64,000 nt of DNA from Spirodela intermedia. Its lineage: Eukaryota; Streptophyta; Magnoliopsida; Alismatales; Araceae. Of the stretch, positions 1 to 11,908 are shown piece by piece. Within the stretch, counting starts at the first letter, position 1. Every line of letters begins with the position of its first letter. A program made the translations under genes and the position numbers. The DNA is taken from contig LR746271.1 in NCBI GenBank assembly GCA_902729315.2, positions 900,001 to 964,000 of the forward strand, read 5' to 3'. Below the pieces are notes generated by a model that was not told the DNA's origin, did no database searches, and worked only from the letters and a program-made list of their open reading frames with translations.

Positions 1-1512
1 ATGTTCAACGTACAATAATGTAGATTTCTGTATATATTCAACACGATGGATACCCCAAGATGGAGTCTGAATCTCGCGAGTTCTAAGTAGACGTACGACT
101 GGTGTACATAACGCCTTGAGTCATATCTCCCTTAGAGAAGCCATGCATTGAACTATCATCGTGCGTGGACCCATCTCTCTCTCTCTCTCTCTCTCTCTAG
201 GGGGTTCCAAACATCTGAACGCAATGCTCTCCCTCTCTCTCTCTCTCTCCTCGAGTTCTCATACTTGATCCCACAAACTCTCGTAAGAGGGTGATATAAC
301 AGCGAAACATATCACCAAAGTTGATATCTTGTCGTGAATTATTGACTCATAATAATGTACTGGTGGGCGCATAAAACCCCTGTAAAAATCTCTCCCTTTT
401 TGCTTTTTTTCGTGGGTGCATGTTGTGTGGGGCCTCAACACGTCCAAAAGATGCTTCCCATGCAAGCCACGCTACTCCCATAGATCCTCTTTATAGCCTC
501 TGAAAAAGGTCTCGGAAGGGGCTAACCCGTTAACAGGGATGGAAGCACAGACAGCCCACATGCGGCGTTATCCGCAGCTAATTAGGAGATTGGCTAGTCA
601 CATTGACTTCATGAGTTTCTATCTCACGCCAATAAGTTCACATGCCACATAGTTTTTGTTCATTAATCCATCACGGTAATATGGGTACATTTTTACTTTC
701 TTAATTACCAATTACGAGATTGGATCGAATGAAGTTGCCCGAGTTAGCAAATAAATACATATGGGTCCGAATACCATGGTTTTTATTCATATTATCTAGG
801 GGATTGGATTGGGTTATGCTGCCTTAGTAAGTACCACGGTTGGGTTTTGGCCAGTAAGTTCATATGCCACATAGTTTTTGTTCATTAATCCATCAGGGTA
901 ATATGGGTACATTAATTTTTTTACGACCAATTAGGAGATTGGATCGAATGAAGTTGCCCGAATCAGCAAGTAAATACACATGGGGTCTGAATACCATGGT
1001 TTTGATTCATTTTATCTAGGGGATTGGATTGGGTGATGTTGCCTTATTAAGTACCACTGGTGGATTTTGGCCAGTAAGGCTGCTTAGTCTGCTTGGTCAG
1101 AGGAGATGGTTTTTATGTTCGTGCTTCTGGTAGATGCTTGGACTGCTGGAAAATGACGGAAACAAATGAATTTCCCAATGTATTTACCAGAGAGTTCAGT
1201 AGTTTACGGCAGCCCAAACGACTCCTAGGTCAGAAGGAAGCCTTGGCATCGACTCCCATGTGTGAACTGGTTCGGTTCAGCGTGGTCCCCTGGAAGTGGA
1301 GTTGACAAGATGCGATGATGTTCACATCAAATCAAGACTTACCCGAGTTTCCTATATGCATAAGATGATGGTGATGATGATGATGACGATCACTGGGTAG
1401 AATCACAAAGCCTTTTACAAGATCGAGCTTTACGGCTTCCTGTATCTCTCTCTCTCTCTGTCTATCTAGCTATCTATCTATCTTCCTCTTTAAGAACAGG
1501 AACCCTTGTCTC
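1..1512. other. Intergenic region upstream of the SHR-like gene
   Basis: No convincing coding sequence is seen. It holds two CT tracts (about 175-199 and 228-250), the 222-bp tandem duplication at 629-1070, a GATGAT-rich stretch near 1364-1390 and a short CT tract at 1445-1460. The open frames here are short, unrelated to any family I know, and lack splice-compatible partners. The part nearest 1513 is presumably promoter and 5' UTR of the GRAS gene. Confidence 0.6.
629..1070. repeat. Tandem duplication, two copies of about 222 bp
   Basis: Copy 1 covers about 629-850 and copy 2 about 851-1070. Shared landmarks in order are AAGTTCA.ATGCCACATAG, CATTAATCCATCA.GGTAATATGG, AGATTGGATCGAATGAAG, AATACCATGGTTTT and CTAGGGGATTGGATTGGGT. 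The offset between matching words is 222 bases, and copies differ by scattered substitutions and small indels. A fragment of a third copy (CCAGTAAG) begins at 1071. No coding potential is seen. Confidence 0.9.
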
Positions 1513-2724
1513 ATGGATATCACCCATCCACAGACCAGCATGCAGAGCCTTTGGCAGCTGAAGCGCCGGGAAGAAGAGGACGGGGGAGATGGCGACGGCG
1601 GAGGAAAATGGGCCGGGAGGCTACTCCGCGAGAGCGCCGCCGCCATCTCCGAGAAGGACTCCGGCAGGATCCACCACTTGCTGTGGATGGTCAACGAGCT
1701 CGCCTCACCATATGGAGACAGAGAGCAGAAGCTGGCGGCGTACTTCCTCCAGGCTCTCTTCTGCCGCGCCACCGACTCCGGCGGTCGCTGCCTCCGCACG
1801 TTGACCGCCGCCGCCGACCGGATGCGCTCCTTCGAGTCAACCAGGAGGGTCATGCTCCGGTTCCAGGAGTTGACTCCCTGGTCGACCTTCGGGCACGTGG
1901 CGTCCAATGGAGCCATCCTGGAGGCGATGGACGGCGAGACCAGGCTCCACGTCGTTGACCTCAGCTGCACCTACTGCACCCAGTGGCCTACTCTCCTGGA
2001 GACCCTCGCCTCCCGCAGTGACCAGCCCCCGCACCTCCGCCTCACCGTGGTCAACCCCTCCGACGGCGGCGGCGTCGGAGGGGTTGACCCCGTGGTCTCG
2101 GAGATCGGGCGGCGGATGGAGAAGTTCGCCCGCCTGATGGGCGTCCCCTTCGAATTCCACGTGGCAGCGGGGTTGCACCAGCTGCGCCTCCGCGACGGCG
2201 AGGCGGTGGCGGTCAACTGCATGGGCGCCCTCCGACGAGTCGTCGTTGATCAGCGGGAGGCCTTCCAGGGCCTGCTCCGAGACCTGCACCCCAAAGTCGT
2301 CACCGTCGTCGAAGAAGAAGCTGACTTTTCCTCCACCAGAGACGACTTCCTCAGGTGCTTCGACGAGTGCTGGAGATTCTACTCCCTCTTCTTCGAGATC
2401 TTGGAGGAGAGCTTCCCGCCGACCAGCCAGGAGCGGCTGCTGCTAGAGAGAGAGTGCTCGAAGGGGATTGTCGGGGCTCTGGCCGGCGGCGACGGTGGCG
2501 GCGGCCGGAGGGAGACGGCGGCGCTGTGGTGCGAGAGGCTGCGGAAGGGCTTCTCGCCGGTGGGTTTCAGCGGCGACGTGCTCGACGACGTGGGGGGCCT
2601 GCTGAAGAGGTACCCTGCCGGCTGGTCGATCTCACCGGCGGCGGGAGCGGCGGCGGCGGCGCCGGGGCTCTTCCTCGCTTGGAAGGGCCACCCCGTCGTG
2701 TGGGCTTCCGCATGGAGGCCGTAG
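1513..2724 (+). CDS. SHR: SHORT-ROOT-like GRAS transcription factor
   Basis: Intronless 403-residue GRAS protein. The leucine-rich start ([13 protein letters not shown], about residues 53-65), the segment [19 protein letters not shown], the [20 protein letters not shown] block (about 117-136) and the VHIID-like motif LHVVDLS (about 144-150) fit the SHR clade. [17 protein letters not shown] and the SAW-type end (VVWASAWRP) agree. SHR proteins move from stele to endodermis and act with SCARECROW in radial patterning. Here the N-terminal variable region is very short; well-known SHR proteins run about 500-600 residues. The C-terminal third has Gly and Ala low-complexity runs encoded by GGC/GCG repeats. 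The ATG at 1513 is chosen because residues 1-50 already precede the conserved domain. A paralogous short SHR-like member rather than the main orthologue is possible. Confidence 0.9.
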   Translation: MDITHPQTSMQSLWQLKRREEEDGGDGDGGGKWAGRLLRESAAAISEKDSGRIHHLLWMVNELASPYGDREQKLAAYFLQALFCRATDSGGRCLRTLTAAADRMRSFESTRRVMLRFQELTPWSTFGHVASNGAILEAMDGETRLHVVDLSCTYCTQWPTLLETLASRSDQPPHLRLTVVNPSDGGGVGGVDPVVSEIGRRMEKFARLMGVPFEFHVAAGLHQLRLRDGEAVAVNCMGALRRVVVDQREAFQGLLRDLHPKVVTVVEEEADFSSTRDDFLRCFDECWRFYSLFFEILEESFPPTSQERLLLERECSKGIVGALAGGDGGGGRRETAALWCERLRKGFSPVGFSGDVLDDVGGLLKRYPAGWSISPAAGAAAAAPGLFLAWKGHPVVWASAWRP

Positions 2725-4452
2725 GAAGGAAGGAGCTCTCTTCTCCCTTTCTTGCTCATCGTCTGCCTTGTAATTCTCATTGAAGAATATTACAGCAAAA
2801 TATTGTTGACCGTGAGAAAATTATCTTTTCTTCTCCGTGCTTCCTCCTTGCTTTCCTTCTCCAGGTGGAAGGAAGGAGCCCCGCTTCTCCCCCGCTCTCT
2901 CATTGGTTGACTTCGCCGAGTCTTCTAATTGTGAGAACCCCGATGGTCAAACGTATGAACGAGTCGCCAGTGAAAGTAAATAGAGGTCAACGTGGACGAA
3001 AAGGGGTCAACTTTTCTCGGCGTAATAAATTTGAATCGTACTGTTGAATAAAGTCGTCGCCTATTATTAACTACTTTGGATTTTTACATGGGACCCACCA
3101 TGTGGTGGGCCCGCTTTTTTTTCCTCCAAAAGGCTGTTTGCGCCTAACGGTACGAAGGGTGGTGGTCATGTCGGTCAGTTCTTCCTCCTCTCGGCAGGAA
3201 GTGGGGCGGGGGAGAGAATCTTTCTGCTTTTGCCGCGATTCCAGAAGGAGGGGTTCCTTCCTCCCCCTTCCAATGGAGATGGTATGCGTCTTGTCCACCT
3301 CTCTGATCTGATCGTTTTCGCTTTTTTTTTGGCCTCGGCTGCGGAAGACGGAGATGTGTGTGACGAGGCATTTCGAGCACCTGCTTTTTTGATGAGATGA
3401 TCTGGTTTTCTTCATCCCTCGAACCTTCATTGCTCAGTATTATGAATCACGTTTTCTCGGATCGAAGCTTGTTCTTCTCACCTCATCCAGCGGAAGAACG
3501 CCGAATGAAGCTCCTCATCCTCGTTTGCCGAGTTGGTTTCTCTCTTCATCCGGTAGAAGAACACCAAAGGAATCCCTGACTCTCAGCATTGTCTGCGTTT
3601 CTTGATGATCTTGGCTAATTATTTGGAATTCTATCTATCCTTTCGACTAGATTCCATCCGCTCGGGATAGCCGGTGGCACGATAACCTAGCCACTGTAAT
3701 CGTGTTTCTACGTTTTAGTGTTGACGACGCTTTCCAATGAAAAAACAATATGCGAGCTTACGCCGTCGACTTTCGGCTTCGGATTTTAATCTGACGCTCT
3801 TTGCTAGAATGAAAAATCGTGGATCTACGAGGCAACAAACAACGTCATGATAATCGTAATTTTCTGAAACAAAGTTCTCTGAACGCAGTTTCATTCACAT
3901 TGAATGCAAGGTTTATAAGGAGATTAAGGCGTCCTTTTCTTCTAAATATATTAAAAATAATTTAAATGACAGTATTTTGTGAAGACGAATTCTGTGAATT
4001 TTTACTGAACAGCAAGATCAGTCAAATGGGAGTGTGATACAAAATACAAAATGATATGTTTTTAAAAGCACTTATTCACATAAATATTCACTGTGACATT
4101 TATCTGTTCGTGTCTTGTTGGCAGATTCCTATTTGAGGATCTCCCATTCCTCATCTTGATTCGGCTACACAAACGCTCAACTGAGATTCGATATGTTTTG
4201 TTTCTCTCTGCATTCTGTAGAATATGAAGAATTCTTTTTTTGTCGTGTATACAACTGTAAAAAAAAATTGCATACAAAAAAAATTGTTGAAGGAAGAGGA
4301 ATACAAGAGGATGATAGTTGCCATGGAGAGGGACTGCCTCCATCATCCAGGTCTCCGTCTCGTGGGTATCTGTCAGGTATTTATTTTCTTGCTATAGAAG
4401 TGACTAAATAATTTCTTGAGCTTTTTACCGATCTAGGTCCTAACGCTCTGGT
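2725..4452. other. Intergenic region between SHR-like and the membrane-protein gene
   Basis: These 1.7 kb lie between convergent genes. No open frame resembles a known protein, and no clear repeats stand out apart from short poly-T/A runs near 3113, 3325 and 4258. I see nothing else in it. Confidence 0.55.
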
Positions 4453-6727
4453 CTACACTTCCGGCAAGGACGCCATCTGCTCGGCGCCCGCCTCCGGTCT
4501 GCTCTCATACTGCTTCGCTGGACTGGGGTTCTCTGTTGGGTGATGAACCACTTCGGAGGATCGGTGGCGGCGGTGGTGGCCGGCGATGGCCGCCCAGGAG
4601 AGAACCAGCAATGAAGCCATTGCTGACAGCACTGCCATGGCGGTCCACGCCATCCGCGCCCATCTCTTCATCGGCCTGCATTCCTCGTGAAGGATCTCAG
4701 CGAAGGCGTCCTTCACCATTCGGCAGTTCACCAGGTTCTCCACGGCCTGGAAGGAGTTGAGGATGTTCTGGAGCGAGGTGGTGTAGACCAGCACCCCGCG
4801 GTATTCCTTGGCAGATATGAACTCCCCTTCCCCGCAGGACCCGCCGTCTCCTCCAGAGCAGGCGTATCTCTTCAGGATCTGCAGGGGACATGACTCCTAT
4901 TAGCTTGACCTCAGATGAAGACTGGAAAAGAGGCAGTGGCCCATGGAGAAGAAGGGTTTCCTCACCTGGGGAATGTCGCCTATTCTTATCTCGGCGGCGG
5001 AGCAGTTCTCCGGCTGGTAGGTGAACTCCGGCGGAGCCGAGAAGGGATTGCAGACGTCCGCTAGGCCTGGAAAGGCGGAAGAGCGCACCTCTGATATATT
5101 TTTATTGATCTGGTCTATGAGACCACTAATTCCAGCTCTGGTGTCCCGCAGCGCCCACTTCGCTGTGAGCTTGTCGTCGCAGGGGAGAAGGGTGGCCAGG
5201 CTGCTGTTGCCGGGATCCCGCTGGAACTCTTCGAGGGCGGCGCACGTATCTCCGGCGAACCTGGAGGCCGGAATGGGTCATCATCTCCGGTACCGCAAAG
5301 GTCTATCATATCAACCCCAATTCGTAATGGTGGTCACCTGTCGACGAAGAAGTAGAGCCCGGCGTCCGCCCAGCAGAGGGAGGTTACCACCCAGGTGAGG
5401 CACAGAATCCTGTGGGCGGCGATGAAAACCACTCGAGATTAGTGACCAAAATGGCATATTTTTGCAGAAACAGTCATCGAAGCGCGCTCGAGTTTTGCTA
5501 CTTACAGGACGAAAGTTCGTCGGAGCTTGAAGAATCCCGACCCTGCATTAGATGTGGAAGACGGAGATGTGGGATGTTAGTTAGTTAAATGGTGGGTGGG
5601 ACCCCAAAATCTGAGAAGAAATGGATTCTTTCACTTACCCAGCAGACCAAGAGCCAACACCAGACCGAGACAAACAATGGCGATGGTGGTCGCATGCCTG
5701 AGAAGGAAGGAAACCAGCCCACACAAGTTCAGCTTCACAGGAATAGCCGAAGAAAGGGACGCCGAAGAACTTACAATATCTGGAGACCTTTGCCGATCAT
5801 CCGCACGTTCTTCTCCGCTTTCCTCTGCAGCCCCGAGGCGTCGCCGTCCAGCCTGTCCGACGCGGCGGCGAGGACCGCCGACACGTGGAGGCCGCTGGCG
5901 AGCTCCCCTTCTTCCCGGATCTCCTTTACAGACCTAGTCACGTTGAAGATGGTCTCAGAGGCCCCCCGCGCCGTCTCTTCAATCTTGCTCTTGACGGCGC
6001 CGGCGCGGGAGTGGAACCCCGCGCTTCCTGCCAGCGCCACTCCGGAGGAAGCTCTGAGCAGCAAAACCAGAGTACAAGCTAGAGCTTCAGTGGGACTTCC
6101 ATGGCGGGCAACCAGCGGCAGGTAAACGGTTTCTTCTTACATTAGTAGGAGAGTGAGAAGGACCGGGAGCATGAGCAACCAGAGGCAGCGCTTGTTCTCG
6201 CAGGGACGATGGCGGTTTCCGGGCTTCTCACCGTCGCCGGTGAAGCAGCTGCAGAGGAGGAGGACGGTGGCGTAGACCAGGCCGGCCAGGAGCCAGAAGA
6301 CCGCCATGCCGTAGCCATAGACGCCGGTGAAGACGGCGGACTTGAAGAAGGAGAAGAAGAGGAAGCGTCAGAGGAGAAAGGCTTGTGAACCCATCTACCC
6401 AAAGTTGAAAGCTAGGGAGGAAAGCGGGCGATGGCATACACTCCAGTAATGCAGGTTGGTGATGTTGTATCCTCCTCTGTATTTCCTGAACCCGTCCAAG
6501 GGATCGGTTCTCGAGGGCCGCAGCTCGCCTTCCGCTGCTGCCGAAGATCAGACAGATAACAGGTTATGCCCTCTTCTCTCTCTCTCTCTAGTGCGCATAC
6601 TTCTCTCTCTATAATGGAAAGGCGTGGATTCTGTCTCACCTGGTGCAGCGTCGGAAGCGTGAGCCAGCAGGAGCGTCACCAGGCAGCCGAGCAGGAGGAT
6701 ACCCCTCATCAGTCCTCTGGAGCCCAT
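4453..6727 (-). CDS. Multi-pass plasma-membrane-type protein of the plant At2g12400/At1g80540 family
   Basis: Nine exons on the minus strand: 6640-6727, 6440-6537, 6141-6340, 5775-6053, 5639-5697, 5506-5542, 5338-5409, 4966-5260, 4453-4878. All are bounded by GT-AG, phases agree, and they give 517 residues. The product starts with a signal peptide (MGSRGLMRGILLLGCLVTLLLAHASDAAP). The family marker DPLDGFRKYRGGYNITNLHYW (residues about 41-61) follows. Hydrophobic segments lie near 65-93, 110-137, 223-242, 254-276 and 454-478. A large cysteine-containing loop (about 280-450) sits between the last two. The topology resembles tweety-like proteins, but in plants the biochemical role is unknown to me. 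The C-tail is charged (HHRRHRSSEVVHH) and probably cytosolic. Start: the only ATG giving the signal peptide. Family recognition is from memory of conserved motifs and is firm; function is not. Confidence 0.85.
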
Positions 6728-7723
6728 CTCTCTCTCTCTCTCTCCCGCTGGTGAATCCGCTCTGCCTTTCTAGGTGAGTTCTTCCTGCCAGTCTCCGCTC
6801 TTGTGTGTCTCGTAGAAGCTGCGTGCCGCTCAAGCTGATAGAAATTCATAACTCTCTCTCTCGCTCCTCTGGACTTTTGACCGCCGGCAGAAAAGGGGAA
6901 GAAGCTGCGGCTCTGTGGGATTCTCCCCCTCATACTACGGGTACGTGGTGAGAAAGAAGACCACGACTCCCTCCTTCCGCTTCCTTTTTATCTGTTTCCA
7001 CGCGGTCTCCGCCGCCGCCGTCGTGATTCCTCTTCTGCCGGCAGCAACTGGGGTTGAAAACGTGTTCTCCCCCCTCCCCCCTACTCCCCTGGGCCGTTTC
7101 TGCTACGCCGGCGAAGAAGAATAGATCCCCACGAGGGGGGGGGGGGACATTTAACCACGTGGGGCCTACGAACCTTGACCGTTTCAGCTGCCGGGGACTG
7201 ATTCTACGTCTGACTTCTTGCCGGCAGTCCGGTCCCTTCGGGAGGTGTTCACTTGCTATACGCCGTTGACTTCTTTGGGGTAAAAAAATGACATCTTATT
7301 TCGAAGGCACATTATATTTACATATTTACATTTATGCATTTTATATTTTATATTTCAGGTCCAAGTGGAGGGGATGCTTCGATCCACGCCGTTGAATGTT
7401 TAACGGAAAATCTCAAGATCCCTATTTTAAGGTATATATAAAATAGAAAAAAATGAAGAAAAATAAACCAAAGATAGAAGAAACATTGAATCGTACACGT
7501 GGCGGTGATCAGATCCAGGTGGAGGGATGCCCTGTTTTCCGTGCTCTTATATGTACAACACGGATATTATTAAAAAGCTACAGGGATCCGTCAAAATTTC
7601 CAGATACGTGGCTCTTCTTTCCCACAGATACGTTGACGACTGCATCGTAAGTCCGCTCTTCGGTCTTCGGTCAAACCGATCTCTAAAGAGCAGGATCCCG
7701 ATCTTCGGTCGGTCAAACCGCCG
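6728..7723. other. Intergenic region (promoter side of the membrane-protein gene)
   Basis: Contains a CT tract right before the start codon of the minus-strand membrane-protein gene (6729-6744, GA on the coding strand), a run of eleven G at 7137-7147, and AT-rich sequence. Direct repeats TCTTCGGTC/TCAAACCG occur at 7656-7720, just past the stop codon of the DUF3755 gene. No supported gene. Confidence 0.5.
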
Positions 7724-8023
7724 TCACGACTGCATCGGCATGGAACTCCCGGTGTGCATGATGGAATTGGCGAGCTCCTCGTTGACCTTGGGCAGGGCCG
7801 GCATCTGATCCATCACTCCGCTCTCGTTCATGCTGCATCGTGATCAAATCTGGTCAACTATTCGTCCCATGGAATGCGCACCACGCCTAGGGTTCTTGAG
7901 TAGATGATGGATGTGGAAGATGAATGAGCATCGATGGATGGGAATTGGCATCGTAAGTCAACGGAAGCTCACCATTCAAGGGAGAGAACAGGGCACAAAT
8001 ATGAGCTTAGTCACGAAAATTCT

Positions 8024-8063
<40 letters not shown>

Positions 8064-9234
8064 TTAGATGGGGCAATTCCATTGATGGGCATCACAGAGG
8101 GGAGAGAATGGGCGATGGATGGCAAAATAAGAAGAGAGAGGGGAGAGGAGCGTACTCATTTATGATGGTTTGGATATTATCCCGTATTTGGCAAAAAAGA
8201 TTAATGTTTTCCTGTACCTGCAGCAGAGAGAAATAGAGTGAGATTGATCTATGAGCGGATACTCATATAGATTCTTGGAAAAACTCAATTTTTTTTTCTA
8301 TCAATAATAAGAGAAAATACAAATAATAATAATGATAGCAATAAAATATGAACTACAAGGGCAGATCTATCTATGTTTTATTTTCCTAAGTAACCTATAA
8401 GTAGTCCGGCAATATTTAATGCATTAAGTTGATCTTTGTTCAGCAATAAAATAAATAAATAAATAAATAAATAACTCTAAGAGCCTGGAAAACAGACCCT
8501 TTTGGATCTAATCCACACACTTTACCTGATAAGAAACAAAATTTGCGGATATTTGGTTGAAAAACTGAGCGTTCCGCTCTAGAAGTTCCCCGGTCGCCCC
8601 TCCGATTGCTGCAAAAATATAATAACATTGTCTCTTTTTCTATTTTTTTATTTTTTTAAAAATTCCATCCAAATTTATCTATAAAAAGGGACGCAGAGGA
8701 GAAAACAGGGATTTATCTCATGAATCTAGACGGCTATGCAAGCCAATTCATTTGGCACAGACTTTGAAAGAAGCTATTGAGACCCAAGTCAAGACAGCCT
8801 CAGACGAAGAAACTGATCAGGGAAAAAGGGTATGAATTTGATTTCTTAACCAAAAAAGGAAAAAAAACAGCAACGTCATATTCATGTTCCAATGCCCTCT
8901 CTCTCTCTCTCTCTCTCTCTCTAAAATTCTCAAAATTCTCCTTTGATGGCATAATAGAAGAGAGCATAGATGGAATACCCTTGGATGAAACTTCATCATC
9001 ATTGTCCATCGGGAGTAGGAGTGGATATGGGGGGACACCAGGTCGCGTTGCCATCTGAGATGCCTTTGCTGAAGTATCTGATACCCCCTGAAAAGCAGAC
9101 TCAACACACTCAGTCTCTCTCTCTCTCTCTCGGATTTCTTTAGCAGGAAAACAGTAAAAATATAATATATATATATATATATATATAAAAGAGCGATCCC
9201 CTCACCTTTTTGGTCGTCTTTCTTCCTCTTGCCA

Positions 9235-9312
<78 letters not shown>

Positions 9313-9466
9313 TATCTCTCAGATTTCTTTAGCAGGAAAATAAATAAATAAAGAAAGAAAGAAATAATATATATATATATATATATACACATGTACAAGA
9401 GCGATCTCCTCACCTTTTTATTGTTCTTTTTGAAACTATTATGATCGTCTTTCTTCCTCTTGCTAT

Positions 9467-9499
<33 letters not shown>

Positions 9500-10669
9500 C
9501 AGATTTCTTTAGCAGGAAAATAATTATATATATATATATATACATGTACAAGAGCGATCCCCTCACCTTTTTATTGTTCTTTTTGGAACTGTTATGGTCG
9601 TCTTTCTTCCTCTTGCCATTTTCCTTTCTCTGCACAGAAACAGGCAGATCATGAGACGGATCACATGCCTCTCCATTAAAAAACTCAGATTCCCATCACA
9701 TGCAAAGCACATAGCTCAGACCCATCGTTATACTTCCCATTTAAGGGAATAAACTTGGGAGAATGTGACAGTTTCAGCATATGCTTTAAAGAAGCCATGC
9801 TTGTAGACTATGTGCATGAATGGTCAATCTTGGCAAAGAACCAGAGCAAATCTCAAATGCATGATTATATCCATCTCATAGAGCATAATATAGTTCAATC
9901 GATCCGACATTAAATCGGTTAATTATCATAGTATAGTTCAGGAATCTGGGTAGGGAACAAAGGCAGTATACGAGATAAATCAAAGCAGATCAAGTCATTT
10001 TTCTAGGGTTTATGGCTTCAACAATCAAATAAAATGGAGATCTGAACTCAAATGATAATAAAAAAATTTGGCAAAATAATGTGCTCCTGATACCCAAAAA
10101 AAAAACCTGCAACTGAACTACTTCGGAAATATAAAAATATAAATAGATATAAATAAATATAAATATAAGATTCTGAAGTGAACAATATTTAATATCTGAA
10201 TGGTAAACCTCGGTTAATCTATGAAGGGGGCTCTAAAGAATCTTGTATGAGAAGATAAGCAGAATAAATGTAAAAATACGGCCGCTCATAAAAGCTTCAA
10301 AGATTCGATGAGCCTTGATAAGTCACGCTATAGAATCAGCATTTATTCCACTTCAATTTCAGAAAAAAAATAAATTCATAGAACAAAGCTCTTCTAATCA
10401 AAACCCATCACGAAATTATTTTCCTTTTTTTTGGTTCCTACTTCTTGCCATGATTTTTCCTTAAATCCATTTAATTAAAACCAATAAAATAATGGGCGGA
10501 AAAACTCCAGGCAACGAACATAGAGTGCCCATCAGTATTTTATGAAAAAAATTTCAATCAAAGATAAAAGAGGCTCATAAAAAGAGAGGAGTCTGCAGTG
10601 GTCGATGTAGATATCATCCTCCAAATAGCTCAAATGAAAATTACCGGCAAAGGGAAACATCCAAAACAG

Positions 10670-10711
<42 letters not shown>

Positions 10712-11908
10712 CTTTTTATTGGTTTATCGGCAGAGGAAATTCGATTATAACTCCACCATGAGCAACCTACCAATGGCACAGAACTACTCACAGTCATCCA
10801 TCTGGATCTCAAGGCCACATCTCGGACGGTCTTCTCGCTCAACAACATGGCAATCTTTGCAAAACGGATGATGCTCGGCTCCGAAGCATACCTGAAATGC
10901 ATTAGCTATCAAAAATCATAGAAAGCTAGAAATCATAAGAGAAGAAGACGAAGAAGAAGAAAAAGGGAGAATATCAATAAAATTATTCCACCAATACAAG
11001 CATAAATTCTGCGGCCTGCTGTTTTAATGATAACATGTTCATCGATTGGAAACAGGTATTTGATCTCTCGAGCATTTCTTCCAAATCCCAACTTGTGACA
11101 GATAAATAAAGGTAGTAATTTATGATAACGGAAACATAATAGGAAATATTTTTAAGATAAGGGTACGCATTAGAAGATTTTCAAATGGGTTTTCCAGTAT
11201 ATAAATAAAACCTGACTATAGACAGTACCACTAAATAATCCAGAAAATATAGTAGAAAGTATATGATGGAAAAATAGCTCATGTTCATGAGATTCAAAGG
11301 GGCGTGCTCTGTCTGATGAATGGTGGGTTGCTCACGGGCGGATTTGTCCTCACTAGGGTTTGTCCGGCGCGGATTGACATCATCCTCAACATCCAGAAGG
11401 CGTCTATCTTACGAGGAACACAGCTACATGACTTCGTTTAAACAGAGAGTGAACAGACGCCAGTGGGCAATGCTTCGTGGGTAGGAGGGAGGACCTGAAA
11501 ACCAGGTGAAGAAGAGACAACAAACCCTGCTAAAAGTAAGCTAAATCACAGAATAAAGGTTACATTATTCACTTGTGCAAAAGGGGAGGACGACCCTGAG
11601 TTGGATTGCACGGAAAGAACATCAATCCGACGAATCAGCGAGACAAAAAAGAAAGATTGAGAGGGTAATTTTAAATTATTCGGCCGTAAAAAGAATTACT
11701 TGGTGAGGCCGTCTTCTAAGATGGACTGCTCCTCCGGCGTCCACTCCGCCGCCAAACCTGGGTTGTGCTTCAGGACCTGAGTCGGCGCCGAATTGTCGGA
11801 CGCCGCCACCGCCGCCGCCGGATTGGAGTCAGTAGAGTTCCCGCCGGCGGCGCCGTCGCCGGCGGTCTGGTGAGAGGGAGGGCCCGATGGGTTCGCGCTC
11901 ACCGCCAT
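7724..11908 (-). CDS. DUF3755 SANT/Myb-like nuclear protein (At3g07565 type)
   Basis: Seven exons on the minus strand: 11700-11908, 10792-10891, 9567-9629, 8979-9087, 8526-8608, 8156-8217, 7724-7832. Together they give 244 residues in one frame. After an Ala/Ser/Pro-rich start, LAAEWTPEEQSILEDGLTK (about 52-70) and YASEPSIIRFAKIAMLL then KTVRDVALRSRWM (71-102) form the SANT-like DUF3755 core. A basic stretch KENGKRKKDDHNSSKKNNKK (exon 3) follows and looks like a nuclear localisation signal. The C-terminal half (AIGGATGELLERNAQFFNQI, then NEELANSI near the end) matches the conserved tail of this plant family. Molecular function is not established as far as I know; chromatin or transcription is inferred from the SANT similarity. 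Introns are loaded with CT, AT and ATT microsatellites, and exon 3 has two decayed tandem copies downstream. Confidence 0.88.
8027..8060. repeat. CT microsatellite in DUF3755 intron 6
   Basis: Near-perfect CT dinucleotide run on the plus strand (GA on the gene's coding strand), between exons 6 and 7 of the DUF3755 gene. Confidence 0.95.
8897..8922. repeat. CT microsatellite in DUF3755 intron 4
   Basis: Perfect CT run about 26 bases long, 55 bases past the exon 4 donor. On the coding strand it is GA, so it is not a polypyrimidine tract for the minus-strand gene. Confidence 0.95.
9112..9629 (-). repeat. Tandem array of three exon-3-plus-microsatellite units in the DUF3755 gene
   Basis: On the minus strand each unit reads: exon-3-like sequence, GTGAGG.GATCGC donor, AT run, a constant word (CCTGCTAAAGAAATC), then a GA run. 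Unit 1 carries the real exon 3 (9567-9629) preceded by a proper acceptor TGTGCAG. Unit 2 has an exon-like copy at about 9415-9467 that still encodes SKRKKDDHNSFKKNNKK and keeps its donor. Its acceptor is replaced by a GA run and a G-run. Unit 3 has a shortened copy at about 9197-9239 (ENGKRKKDDQK) with a donor. The constant word occurs on the plus strand at about 9133-9152, 9321-9340 and 9502-9521. Confidence 0.88.
9239..9309. repeat. Long CT microsatellite (about 35 units)
   Basis: Uninterrupted CT dinucleotides on the plus strand, the longest in the window, located between the second and third exon-3-like copies of the DUF3755 array. Confidence 0.97.
10671..10710. repeat. ATT trinucleotide microsatellite
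   Basis: About 13 perfect ATT units inside intron 2 of the DUF3755 gene. Read in frame on the minus strand they would give a poly-Asn run, but they lie outside the exons. Confidence 0.95.

Noticed and set aside
1506-2783. Long open frames in other frames of the SHR-like gene, both strands
   Set aside because: High GC removes stop codons in all frames; only the 1513 frame has GRAS motifs.
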